From: AP-15 sp963781215
GTDB taxonomy: Bacteria; Pseudomonadota; Alphaproteobacteria; ATCC43930; CGMCC-115725
Assembly: GCA_963781215.1 (NCBI GenBank)
Contig: CAWAFE010000055.1
Span: forward strand, 1 to 64,000
Direction of reading: 5' to 3'
Length of the DNA stretch: 64,000 nucleotides
Positions within the stretch are counted from its first letter, which is position 1. The number at the start of each line of letters is the position of its first letter. Positions 1-7,363 of this stretch are shown here, piece by piece. The notes below the pieces were generated by a model. That model had not been told where the DNA came from. It saw nothing but the letters and a program-made list of their open reading frames with translations, and did not search any database. Made by a program: the position numbers and the translations under genes.

Positions 1-930
1 AGCCGTCGGCATGGATGACGCCGCCGAAGTCCCCAAATGCGCCTTTGGGTGCTTGCCCTTGCGATCGGGCGAATAAAAGAACAGCGCCGCCGGCGGGCGG
101 GAGCCGGCGAAAGGCCGCTCGTCGCGAACATAGGTCCACAGCCGCCCGGTCTTGGTTTTGCCGGTCCTGCGCCAACACCGGCACCGGCGTGTCGTCGACG
201 TGCAGAGTGTCCGATCCCATCACATCGGCGGCCAACGCGTCGACCAGCGGCTTCAGCGCCGCCGCCGTCGCGCCGACCCAGCCGGACAGGGTAGAGGTCT
301 CCAGGCTGACGCCGCCGCGGGCGAAGATCTCAGCCTGACGATACAAGGGCAAGTGATCGTCGAACTTGGACACGACGATGTGCGCCAGCAGTCCCGCCCC
401 GGCGCGGCCGCGGGCGATCGCGTGATCCGGCGCCGGCGCCGCGATCACCGTGTCGCAGGCCCGGCACGACAGCTTCTCGCGCACATGCCGAATGACTTTG
501 AAGCCCCCGGCACATAGTCGAGGGTCTCGGTCACGTCCTCACCAATCCGGCGCAACGCACCGCCACAGTTGGGGCAGCCGCAGGCCGCCGGATGCAGAAC
601 CTCCTCGCGCGGCAGATGCTCGGGCAATGGCCGGCGCGCCGGCTTCTGCTTGTCGACCGCTTCCTCGATTGCCGCCGCCACGATCGGCGAAGCGGTGGCC
701 AGCCTCTCGGCCTGATCGGTTTCCAGCGCCTCGATCGCCAGCTCGAGCTGCTCGACCTCGCGCGACAGCTTCTCCGACGAGCGCCCGAACTCGGCCCGCC
801 GGTAGCGCGCCAGCTGGAACTTCAATTTGGCGATCTCGGCCTTCGCCCCGACCGCGTCGCGCGCCATGTCGGCGATGATGCGCTTCAGCGCATCGATGTC
901 GTCGGGCAGGCTCTCGGACGCGATCGTCAC
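1..930 (-). pseudogene. tnpC: IS66 transposase TnpC, frameshifted and cut by window start
   Basis: TnpC is the DDE transposase of IS66 elements. From the GTG at 930 the product starts with the usual leucine-zipper-like N-terminus (KAEIAKLKFQLARYRR), then EFGRSSEKL and the zinc-finger-like CGCPNCGGALRRIGED. At about 505 the frame is lost by one base: after LDYVPG the expected FKVIRHVREKLSC continues in another frame. A second shift near 170 and a third near 33 are needed to keep RTGKTKTGRLWTYVRD and then GDFGGVIHADG in frame. Three shifts in about 930 bp imply a dead gene or a poorly resolved consensus. The C-terminal third is outside the window. Confidence 0.88.
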
Positions 931-1004
931 GCGACGATTGGAGCAGATCGGCAACGGCTTGGCGCGCCTACTCCGCTGGTTAAGTCAATCTGTCGCAGTC
1001 CGCC

Positions 1005-1352
1005 TCAGCCGGCCAGCTCCGGACGCCAGGTTCGCCGCGGCATCCGCCAGTCGATCCCTTCCAGCAGCATCGACAGTTGCGCCCGCGTCAGCACCGCCAC
1101 GCCCTCATCGGCGCGCGGCCACACGAATCGGCCCCGTTCCAGCCGTTTGGCGAATAGGCACAGCCCGTCACCATCCCACCACAGCAACTTGATCAGATCG
1201 CCGCGGCGGCCCCGGAAGCAGAATACGTGACCCGAAAACGGGTCTTGTCCAAGAACGCTCTGCGCCTGCGCCGCCAGGCTGTCGAAGCCCTTGCGCATAT
1301 CGGTGGCGCCCGCCGCCAGCCAGACCCGCGTGCCCGCCGGCAAGCCGATCAC
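1005..1352 (-). CDS. tnpB: IS66 accessory protein TnpB (Orf2)
   Basis: The product has 115 aa and carries the conserved IS66 Orf2 core (ATDMRKGFDSLAAQ, FRGRRGDLIKLLWWDGDGLCL, AKRLERGRFVWP). TnpB is required for transposition of many IS66 elements, but its biochemical role is not settled. I chose the GTG at 1352 because it gives the usual start, (M)IGLPAGTRVWLAAG, and overlaps the tnpA stop as GTGA, which suggests translational coupling. Longer in-frame starts run back into tnpA and look artificial. It appears intact, unlike tnpC downstream. Confidence 0.92.
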   Translation of the reverse strand: MIGLPAGTRVWLAAGATDMRKGFDSLAAQAQSVLGQDPFSGHVFCFRGRRGDLIKLLWWDGDGLCLFAKRLERGRFVWPRADEGVAVLTRAQLSMLLEGIDWRMPRRTWRPELAG

Positions 1353-1750
1353 CGCAGCAGCTCGATCACCTGCCGCAGCGTCTCCGGCGGCACCTCGCCG
1401 CGCACGCATACCCGCGCGCCGCCGGCCAAGGTGATCTCGATCGTGCCGCTGCGCCGCGCTCGCGGGCGAGGTTCCCCCGCTTCCGGCGCGATCTCCACCG
1501 GCAGCATAGTGCCGCTTTGCTCCGCCGCAGCCGGCTGCTCCGGCGCCATCTCACGCCGCCATTTGAACAGCTGGTTGGCGTTCACATCATGACGCCGCGC
1601 CACGATCGACACCGACGCGCCCGGCTCCAGCGTCTCGGCCACAATCCGACGCTTAAACGCCTCGGTCCACTGCCGACGCTTGGGTTTGCCAGGTCTTTGA
1701 GTAGTGTCCACTAACCCGATAATGGACACTTCCGTTGTTGTCTCTGCCAT
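1349..1750 (-). CDS. tnpA: IS66 accessory protein TnpA (Orf1)
   Basis: The product has 133 aa with an N-terminal helix-turn-helix of the IS3/IS66 OrfA type (RRQWTEAFKRRIVAETLEPG, then SIVARRHDVNANQLFKWRRE). The C-terminus (GTIEITLAGGARVCVRGEV, then LRQVIELL) is also typical of IS66 TnpA. It is the first gene of the element, starting about 40 bp inside the terminal repeat at 1791-1808. It is probably a DNA-binding helper of the transposase. It is intact and overlaps tnpB by 4 bp. Confidence 0.92.
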   Translation of the reverse strand: MAETTTEVSIIGLVDTTQRPGKPKRRQWTEAFKRRIVAETLEPGASVSIVARRHDVNANQLFKWRREMAPEQPAAAEQSGTMLPVEIAPEAGEPRPRARRSGTIEITLAGGARVCVRGEVPPETLRQVIELLR

Positions 1751-1790
1751 GCCCCAATCATCGCGCCACGCGGCGGCCGGCGGCAGGCGT

Positions 1791-1808
1791 CCTTCACCGA
1801 GCGCTTAC
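1791..1808 (-). repeat. IS66 terminal inverted repeat
   Basis: The minus strand reads GTAAGCGCTCGGTGAAGG, a typical IS66 end. The base after position 1808 resumes an IS5-type reading frame (the RRFSRWAKS codons), so the boundary can be placed to within a base or so. Confidence 0.85.
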
Positions 1809-2022
1809 TTTTGGCCCAGCGGCTGAACCGCCGGTGTGTGTTCTTCCAGCCGCCAAAGCGTTCCGGCAGATCGCGCCATGGAATCCCGGCGCGGTAGCGA
1901 TAGAGAACCGCTTCGACGCATCGGCGATTGTCTTGGGCGGTGACGCCGACATCCCCGACTTTCCCAGGAAGCAGGCCTTTTATTCGCTCCCATTCATCAT
2001 CGCGCAGTCCATACCGGGTCAT
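1809..2022 (-). pseudogene. IS5-family transposase, N-terminal fragment interrupted by the IS66 element
   Basis: From the ATG at 2022 the product reads as an IS5-family (IS427-like) transposase N-terminus: YGLRDDEWERIKGLLPG, then DNRRCVEAVLYRYRAGIPWR, DLPERFGGWKNTHRRF and SRWAKS. The frame then runs straight into the IS66 terminal repeat, and the remaining residues are read-through of IS66 DNA. About 70 of the usual N-terminal residues remain. The rest of the gene should lie on the far side of the IS66 element, outside the window. I could not identify the IS5 terminal repeat upstream of 2022. Confidence 0.85.
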
Positions 2023-2522
2023 GAGTCAGCCTTGTGCGCAGCCGACCCTCCATAAATCACATCAATTGCCGCCGCGGTAGACTCTTTTTACTAATCATGA
2101 TCTACATCTTGACTCGCGTTACGTGCAAACCCACAATAATTGACGACATGCCCTAGTCCCTATTAACCGCTTTCCTCTCGCTCCGCTGCCGTCGTCTGCG
2201 ACGTCCGGCCACGCGACATCTTCAGCTTTGCAAACTCAGCGTTCAGGTCAGTGATTGCCAGCATCGTCCTTCTCCTTCGTTAAAATCCGAGGCATCCACA
2301 TCGCCGGCAAGGCAACTGGAACTGGCGATACCTGTCGCTGGTCGGTTCGGTTGTGGGGACGGTGAATTCGGTGCTCGCGGTACACCACCGCCCTATACTG
2401 ACCAGGGCTTGCCGGGAATGGAGTATTCCGACCAGGGGCTCCCGGTGCCGCCAAAAAAAGGAGCCAGCTCCAGCCATGAGGTCAGCGAGCCAGCGGGGAG
2501 GGCACGCTCCCGTTAACCCATC
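2023..2522. other. gene-free stretch of about 500 bp
   Basis: Only short, composition-poor open frames occur here (for example 2248-2454 on the minus strand), with no recognisable family and no convincing start. The part nearest the IS5 fragment should hold that element's promoter and end, but I could not mark an inverted repeat. A local near-duplication is visible around 2398-2444, where gaccaggg recurs within about 35 bp. Confidence 0.5.
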
Positions 2523-3079
2523 TTATCGGCGACGGACCGTCCGCAACTGACGCCGTCCGAGCGCTACCCCAAACAGGCCAACCGCCAGCAGCGTCAACGA
2601 CGCGGGTTCCGGGACTGCTGCTGGTGCTGCGACCACCTCGCCTGACACAAAGAAAGAGTTCGGAAGGCTAGATATTATGTCGCAATTCACGCTAAGGCAT
2701 GTGCCCTCAGAAGATAGGCCTTCGAGGCTAAACGGCACAGTGCCGCCCGCATTGGATAGAGGCGAGGCCCAACCAAGGACCAAACCCGGCGTACCTGTAT
2801 AATCCGCCAGTACACCCGTTACCGCGACCAAGAGGTGGGGTCTAAAGGCAAAAAAGGCGGGTCTGGAATCCCATAGTGATTGGTCGGCGAAGACATCGTG
2901 TTGATATCTATGTTGCTGTAAATATTGAGGTCCGCGTCGAACACGAAAGACCCAGAGGCGGTCCTTCCATTCTCGAAGACAGCGTTTTGCAGCTGCCATG
3001 TAACCGGGATCGCGGCGGCTGGGCCCGCCAAGGCGAAAACAGCTCCCATGGCAAGTAGGCTGTGTTTGAACAAACCCAT
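2523..3079 (-). pseudogene. PEP-CTERM sorting-domain protein with a frameshift at a T6 tract
   Basis: From the ATG at 3079 the N-terminus is a signal peptide (MGLFKHSLLAMGAVFALAG, then PAAA), followed by a beta-rich extracellular region (FENGRTASGSFVFDADLNIY). Around 2848-2853 a run of six T on the coding strand separates this frame from a second frame that continues through DYTGTPGLVLGWASPLSNAG. It ends in a textbook PEP-CTERM tail: VPEPASLTLLAVGLFGVALG, then a basic end rich in R. Such proteins are exported and anchored by exosortase/EpsH-type systems; none is visible in this window. The break may be real decay or a homopolymer miscount. Without it the product would be about 185 aa. Confidence 0.8.
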
Positions 3080-3629
3080 GACCGCTGATCGTCCCTTGAA
3101 CTTAAAGATATCTCCCGAGGCGGGCGACATCAGGTTGAATGCCTATCGTATCACGGTTACTAGCAGAAGGACAAGGCCTCGGCGGCAAAATACCGGGCGT
3201 GTGGCCGCCGCCGACGATCAGCCATGCGATCATTCCGGCACCGCCAGCCGCACCGCCGGGAGCGATCTGGCCGCCGCTAGCGCCGGCATATCCGCGGCTG
3301 CCACCGACGGGCACGCCGCCACCGCCATTAGACAAGTCGGCTTTCGCTTATTTCTACGCCGCCCGCGCCTATCTCGAGGCCTGGTGCAGCAGGGATGACC
3401 CAGTTCGGCCGGGCCTTGCACGCGCTCGGCACGGAAGGGCCAATACTGAAGGCGTTGTGGAGGCGCTCGTCGACACTTAGCTCAAGGATCACCGCTTCTC
3501 CGAACCCGCGAATTTATCACCGTTCTTCCGATTGAGAACCCTTGGCGCGAAGGCGTTGGGAAATGTCGGTCAAGAGCGCATACGGCCGAGGACACTCCCG
3601 AGAAATCATGCGTTGAGGATGAAGGATCC
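3080..3629. other. gene-poor stretch of about 550 bp
   Basis: The open frame at 3139-3480 (plus) is proline- and arginine-rich and matches nothing I recognise. A glycine-rich frame overlaps on the other strand. I treat both as chance frames in GC-rich DNA. The region holds the upstream side of the PEP-CTERM gene and the probable promoter of the membrane-protein gene at 3630. Confidence 0.45.
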
Positions 3630-4022
3630 ATGTCGCCGCTAACTGTCTTTCTGGGAAGGTTTCTAGGTCTTTTCTGTCTCTTGATGTGTGCCGTCCTCCT
3701 GGTCAGGCGCAAGGCCTCCCTGGATGCGATCAACTCGATGATGGAGAGCCCTGGGCTACTTCTTGTTACAGGCATCTCTACCTTGGCCGGCGGCGTCGCC
3801 GTGGTTGTTGGCCACAACGTTTGGTCAGGCGGCGCGCTGCCCGTGGCCGTGACGGTGTTGGGTTGGTTGACGCTGATCAAGGGCATTGCGCTGATGGCGA
3901 TGCCGCCGCGCGCGCTCGCCGGCTTTTACCGGACGCTGCGCTACCCGGAACGGTTCCCCCTCTACATGGCCGCAGCCTTTGCGCTCAGCGCCTGGCTGAC
4001 CCTGACTGCATTCATGGCCTGA
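3630..4022 (+). CDS. small four-helix integral membrane protein, unknown function
   Basis: The product has 130 aa and four predicted membrane segments: about residues 5-25 (VFLGRFLGLFCLLMCAVLLV), 43-62 (LLLVTGISTLAGGVAVVVG), 68-92 (ALPVAVTVLGWLTLIKGIAL) and 108-128 (LYMAAAFALSAWLTLTAFMA). The connecting loop contains a basic, aromatic patch (FYRTLRYPERFP). Codon use and base composition match the host, and the ATG follows gatgaaggatcc. I do not recognise a named family; it resembles small uncharacterised membrane proteins of proteobacteria. It stands alone between IS remnants. Confidence 0.75.
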   Translation: MSPLTVFLGRFLGLFCLLMCAVLLVRRKASLDAINSMMESPGLLLVTGISTLAGGVAVVVGHNVWSGGALPVAVTVLGWLTLIKGIALMAMPPRALAGFYRTLRYPERFPLYMAAAFALSAWLTLTAFMA

Positions 4023-4104
4023 CCGAACTGCCGGTCGTTTGGGTCAAGTCTTACCTGAAGGTGCTTGAGCCAGCCGGATCAATGGGTTATTTTTTCCGTA
4101 AGAT

Positions 4105-4581
4105 ATGCCCGAACCTCACCCGCAAAACCGGCGCCTCGGCTATGCCCGCGTCAGCACCTCGGGCAAACGCTCGACGTCCAGCTTGAGCGGTTGCGCGGCG
4201 CGGGATGCACCAGGATATACCGCGAAAAGGTAACGGGCGCGCACAATGACCGGCGCGGACTCCTGAAAATGCTCGCCGCCCTCGCCCCCGGCGACGTGGT
4301 GACGGTAACGCGGATCGACCGCCTGGCGCGCTCGACCTTCGACCTGTTCGCCATCGTCAAGCAGATCGTGGACGCCAAGGCGCAATTCCGCTCCCTCGCG
4401 GAGGGCCGACACCGGCACCACCGAAGGCCGGAGCCGCGCCAAGGCCCAAGGAAAGCACATGGGCCGCCCCCAACAGAAAGAGGCCACCAGACGGCGCGCG
4501 CAGGGCGATACGCTGCAGGAATTGGCGGACAGCTACGAACGCAGCATTGCCACCATGCGCCGCGCCACCCGCACGTCATAA
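4105..4581 (+). pseudogene. serine recombinase/resolvase, frameshifted and internally deleted
   Basis: The N-terminus is a resolvase catalytic domain: RRLGYARVSTSG with the catalytic serine, then (after a one-base loss near 4161) QTLDVQLERLRGAGCTRIYR, EKVTGAHNDRRGLLKMLAAL and the conserved TRIDRLARSTFDLF. After AQFRSLAE the expected ADTGTSTG..ERDLIRTRTAEGR block is missing: the text goes from DTGT straight to TEGRSRAKAQGKHMGRP in a different frame, which looks like a deletion of several dozen codons. The C-terminal helix-turn-helix (QKEATRRRAQGDTLQELADS, then YERSIATMRRATRTS) is intact and ends at 4581. It cannot make a working recombinase. It is probably left over from a Tn3-like or integrative element. 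Confidence 0.85.
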
Positions 4582-4602
4582 CAAAAAATCTGCTTACGGC
4601 GC

Positions 4603-4620
4603 TAGTGCACTGGCTCAAAC
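4603..4620 (+). repeat. IS630 left terminal inverted repeat with TA
   Basis: Reads TAGTGCACTGGCTCAAAC and pairs with 5723-5740 with two mismatches. Confidence 0.9.
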
Positions 4621-5685
4621 GGAAGGTACAGGCAGTCGGTTGAGCTTGGCGAGAATGGCGTCGGCGGGTTTGGTCCAGACGAAGGGCTTGGGGTCATCAT
4701 TGTGCGCTTTGAGATAGCGGTTGATAGCGGCCTGGAGGTCGGCGATGGAGCGGAAGACGCCGCGCTTGAGGCGCTCTCGGGTGAGTGCGGAGAAGAAGTT
4801 CTCGACGGCGTTGAGCCAGGAACCCGAGGTTGGCGTGAAGTGGAAGGTCCAGCGCGGATGGCGGGCGAGCCAAGCTTTGACTCTGGGATGCTTATGGGTG
4901 GCGTAGTTATCGAGGATGGCGTGGACCGGCTTGTCGGTCGGCGCCGCGCGTTCGACGGCGTTGAGGAAGCGGATGAATTCCTGATGGGTGTGGCGCTGCA
5001 TGCAACGGCCGAGGACGACGCCGTCTAGCGTGTTGAGGGCGGCAAACAAGGTCGTCGTGCCGTGGCGCTTGTAGTCATGCGTCATGGTCCCGCACTTGCC
5101 GGGCTTCATGGGCAGACCCGGCTGGGTGCGATCGAGTGCCTGGATTTGGGATTTCTCGTCGATCGACAGCACCACGGCATGGGCCGGTGGATGCATATAG
5201 AGGCCGACAATGTCCTCGACCTTTTCAGCGAAGGCGGGGTCGGTGGAGCGCTTGAAGGTGCGTATGCGGTGCGGCTGCAGGCGGTGCTTTTCCCAGATCC
5301 GTTGGATCGTGCGCAACGACAGGCCAACCGCCTTGGCCATCGCCCGGCCGGTCCAGTGGGTGGTCTCGCCCGGCGGCTCGGCACAGGTCAGCGCCAGCAC
5401 CGCGGCCACGGTGGCGGGCGCCACCGGTGCTTTGCCCGGCGGTCGGGTCTTGTCGCGCAACAGACCTTCCACCCCGGCCTCGGCATAGCGGCGCTGCCAG
5501 CGCCACACCGCCGGACGGCTGACCCCAGCGCGCCGCGCGACCTCGATGACCGGCAGCCGATCCGCCGAGAACAGGACAATCCGGGACCGCTGCAGATGCT
5601 TCAGCGGCCGGCTCCGATCGCCGACCATCGCGGTCAACCGCGCACGATCCTCGGCTCCAACGACGACGCAGACTTCCTGTGCCAT
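4615..5685 (-). CDS. IS630-family transposase
   Basis: The product has about 356 aa from the ATG at 5685; an in-frame ATG at 5703 is also possible. Domains in order: an N-terminal helix-turn-helix array (LKHLQRSRIVLFSADRL, VIEVARRAGVSRPAVWRW), a winged-helix linker (GLSLRTIQRIWEKHRLQPHR), then the DDE catalytic core. The acidic residues are seen in VVLSIDEKSQIQALDR (first D), VHAILDNYATHKH (second D) and SGSWLNAVENFF (E). Length and motif spacing are normal for IS630. The stop lies within the left terminal repeat region, which is common for compact ISs. No frameshift is seen. Confidence 0.95.
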   Translation of the reverse strand: MAQEVCVVVGAEDRARLTAMVGDRSRPLKHLQRSRIVLFSADRLPVIEVARRAGVSRPAVWRWQRRYAEAGVEGLLRDKTRPPGKAPVAPATVAAVLALTCAEPPGETTHWTGRAMAKAVGLSLRTIQRIWEKHRLQPHRIRTFKRSTDPAFAEKVEDIVGLYMHPPAHAVVLSIDEKSQIQALDRTQPGLPMKPGKCGTMTHDYKRHGTTTLFAALNTLDGVVLGRCMQRHTHQEFIRFLNAVERAAPTDKPVHAILDNYATHKHPRVKAWLARHPRWTFHFTPTSGSWLNAVENFFSALTRERLKRGVFRSIADLQAAINRYLKAHNDDPKPFVWTKPADAILAKLNRLPVPSV

Positions 5686-5722
5686 GCCCCGACAATAGCA
5701 CACTTCGCCTGTTGAATCCTAT

Positions 5723-5740
5723 GTTTGTGTCAGTGCACTA
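5723..5740 (-). repeat. IS630 right terminal inverted repeat with TA
   Basis: The minus strand reads TAGTGCACTGACACAAAC. It is the mirror of 4603-4620 and lies just upstream of the transposase start. Confidence 0.9.
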
Positions 5741-5824
5741 GCATGAAACCCCACCGCCGCCTCAGTTGGAACTCGGGAATTGGCTGGAAGAAGCTAGAGC
5801 TTGGGTTTGAGAGGTAAAATCAGA

Positions 5825-6443
5825 ATGCGAACGTCTCAGGTTTTGAAATGGACAATCGCATTGATTGGCACGGTAATACTGGGAGCGATAGGATCCGGAT
5901 TGTGGGGATGTTGTATTCAAACCCACTATACCTAAAATATCTGACTTTATTTTAACAATTGCCACTCTAGGCATACAGTCGTTGCGAGATAGCATTTATG
6001 TTGAAGTTGCACGTGACAGTTATGAGAGAGCAGGTTTAGCTTTATTTCAGATGTTCTCAGGAGCATTAGCGGGACTTACCATTGCAACATTATTTATGGT
6101 ATTTATGACATTGAAAACATCGTCGCAGACTGGAAAATCGGTTTATAATTTTATTTCGACACGAATGCGGTCCATACTCATAACTATAACGTTTATTATT
6201 ACATTTTTCGGTGTATTGGTCTTTATAAACGGATATCGCATTACCTATATTGTGAGAGCAAGAGATAATCTTGAACAATTGCAGTCTATTATAGCGCCAG
6301 TATTAACAGAGAGTCAGAGGATACAGTTTCACTCGCTGGTTGCTCAAATTCGCTCTAGCGAAGATTATGAGAATGTTGTAAATCAACTTATCAATATTGC
6401 TGAGAAACATAAACTGCCGGTGCCGCATTTTAACATATTCTAA
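5825..6443 (+). pseudogene. AT-rich predicted membrane protein, split by one base at a G4 run
   Basis: Translation from the ATG at 5825 gives MRTSQVLKWTIALIGTVILG, then AIGSGLWG. It is lost at the GGGG near 5906; shifting one base restores DVVFKPTIPKISDFILTIAT, then LGIQSLRDSIYVEVARDS and onward to 6443. The repaired protein would be about 205 aa with an N-terminal membrane helix, two central helices (MFSGALAGLTIATLFMVFMT and ILITITFIITFFGVLVFING) and a C-terminal soluble helical part. Codon use is strongly AT-rich, unlike every neighbour, so it was probably acquired by transfer. A shorter in-frame start at 5982 could still give a product. Function unknown. Confidence 0.75.
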
Positions 6444-6933
6444 AATCCATCCTCCGGGACTCGTGGCTGTGTTTTCATGAAATGTCCCAGCCGACTTTTT
6501 CCAGAATCCCTGTTCTGCGGCCTTCGTCTGTAGGCGCCCGATCAAAATGTCACCGGCTGTGCCAATTGGAGATGACACTCGTCTGGGACTTTTCGGGGGC
6601 TGGCCGCATTGAGATCGTGTACCCAACGGCGATGCGTCTTCACGGATGACTTCCTCGGCGAGCGTGTTGTCGACCGCCCGCTCGAACGGGACGATGTGCT
6701 TGACGAAACGGCCAGAGACAGGACCGGCCACGAGGCGCTCGTAGCCGGCGCGCGGCAGGACCGGCTCGCGGCCCTTTTGTCCGGGTCGGCCGGATCCCGA
6801 GCGTCGCTACCGCGCCAAGCTTCATCTTTCGGTCTTTATCGGTATTTCCGCACGATCTCTTTCCGCATGGGTTGGACCGATCCCAATCCATTCCATCCGA
6901 GACGCGCCGTGGAAGGGTGCGCGTGGACCCATG
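6444..6933. other. intergenic region with mobile-element-like debris
   Basis: About 490 bp without a convincing gene. The stretch 6480-6600 (aaatgtcccag, then ccaattggagatgacact, then gggacttttc) has the look of IS21-type ends, but I could not pair it with a second end. The minus-strand frame 6303-6731 crosses from the AT-rich gene into GC-rich DNA and is not credible as one gene. Confidence 0.4.
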
Positions 6934-7032
6934 CCGTCGGCAATGTTGCCATAATGGCATGCTACCGTTCCTGTATTGGGGCCTCCGGGAAGCGGACGCG
7001 CCATACAGATCGTGAGAAGTGGGTGCCTGTAG
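6934..7032 (+). repeat. 99-bp dispersed repeat, copy 1
   Basis: It aligns end to end with 7910-8008: both are 99 bp, both begin ccgtcgg and both end gggtgcctgtag. The first 40 bases differ at only five positions (core ttgccataat.gcatg.taccgtt); the middle is more diverged. Copy 1 ends exactly where an inverted IS66 tnpC fragment begins. It is probably a short mobile or regulatory repeat; family unknown. Confidence 0.75.
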
Positions 7033-7228
7033 CTTGCGGATCGACGTCGTTGAGTTTGGCCGTCGTGATCAGCGAGTACATCGCGCCGGCGCGCTCGCCA
7101 CCGCGATCGGAGCCGGCGAATAACCACGCGCGGCGGCCGAGCGCGATACCGCGCAGCGCCCGCTCGGCGGCATTGTTGGTCAGGCAGATGCGACCGTCAT
7201 CGAGGAAGCGAGCGAAGGCTGGCCAGCG
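7033..7228 (-). pseudogene. tnpC: IS66 tnpC internal fragment, inverted
   Basis: The minus strand encodes the near-C-terminal IS66 TnpC segment RWPAFARFLDDGRICLTNNA, then AERALRGIALGRRAWLFAGS, DRGGERAGAMYSLITTAKLN and DVDPQA. It stops abruptly at the repeat end at 7032, and upstream sequence is missing at 7228. The residues that should follow (WLAEVLRRINDHPA) lie immediately to the right on the plus strand, so this piece has been inverted relative to its own C-terminus. It includes the conserved NNAAERALR region of the DDE domain. Confidence 0.85.
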
Positions 7229-7312
7229 CTGAGCCTGGCTCGCCGAAGTGCTGCGCCGGATCAACGATCACCCAGCCTCGCGGTTCGACGAGTTGCTCCC
7301 CTGGAATTGGAA
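7229..7312 (+). pseudogene. tnpC: IS66 tnpC C-terminal end fragment
   Basis: The plus strand reads AWLAEVLRRINDHPASRFDE, then LLPWNWK, the usual last residues of IS66 TnpC. It directly abuts the inverted internal fragment at 7033-7228 and precedes the cupin gene. It is non-functional debris from an older IS66 insertion, independent of the IS66 copy at the window start. Confidence 0.8.
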
Positions 7313-7363
7313 AGGCCGGTCTGCCAGACTGGTTGCATAAGCGCTGCCTAAGAGGAGGCGACC

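Larger units (their letters stand above)
1..1808 (-). mobile_element. IS66-family insertion sequence, partial (left side beyond window)
   Basis: The minus strand carries the standard IS66 order tnpA-tnpB-tnpC. One terminus is visible: at 1791-1808 the minus strand reads GTAAGCGCTCGGTGAAGG, matching the GTAAGCG-type start of IS66 terminal repeats. It lies directly upstream of tnpA, and past it the sequence becomes the interior of an IS5-type transposase gene. The other end lies left of the window. IS66 elements usually make 8-bp target duplications; the candidate outer 8 bp here would be 1809-1816, but the partner copy is not visible. tnpC is decayed, so the element is probably not autonomous. 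Confidence 0.9.
4603..5740 (-). mobile_element. intact IS630-family insertion sequence
   Basis: The ends are TAGTGCACTGGCTCAAAC at 4603-4620 and, on the opposite strand, TAGTGCACTGACACAAAC at 5723-5740, with 16 of 18 bases matching. The outer TA at each end fits the TA target duplication of the IS630/mariner group, so the element proper is 4605-5738 between duplicated TAs. One intact transposase gene fills it. It landed about 20 bp past the resolvase remnant. This is the only element in the window that looks complete and potentially active. Confidence 0.93.

Noticed and set aside
2248..2454. 68-codon frame on the minus strand
   Set aside because: Short, arginine/proline-rich and without similarity to any family I know.
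3139..3480. 113-codon frame on the plus strand
   Set aside because: Proline-rich first half, no ribosome site and no recognisable family. The last part vaguely recalls a transposase end (MTQFGRALHALG) but not enough to call.
5982..6443. Treating the AT-rich gene as intact from ATG 5982
   Set aside because: The preceding codons from 5825 form a continuous membrane protein after a one-base correction, so 5982 is probably internal.
6303..6731. 142-codon frame on the minus strand
   Set aside because: Crosses from the AT-rich gene into GC-rich debris; composition changes mid-frame.
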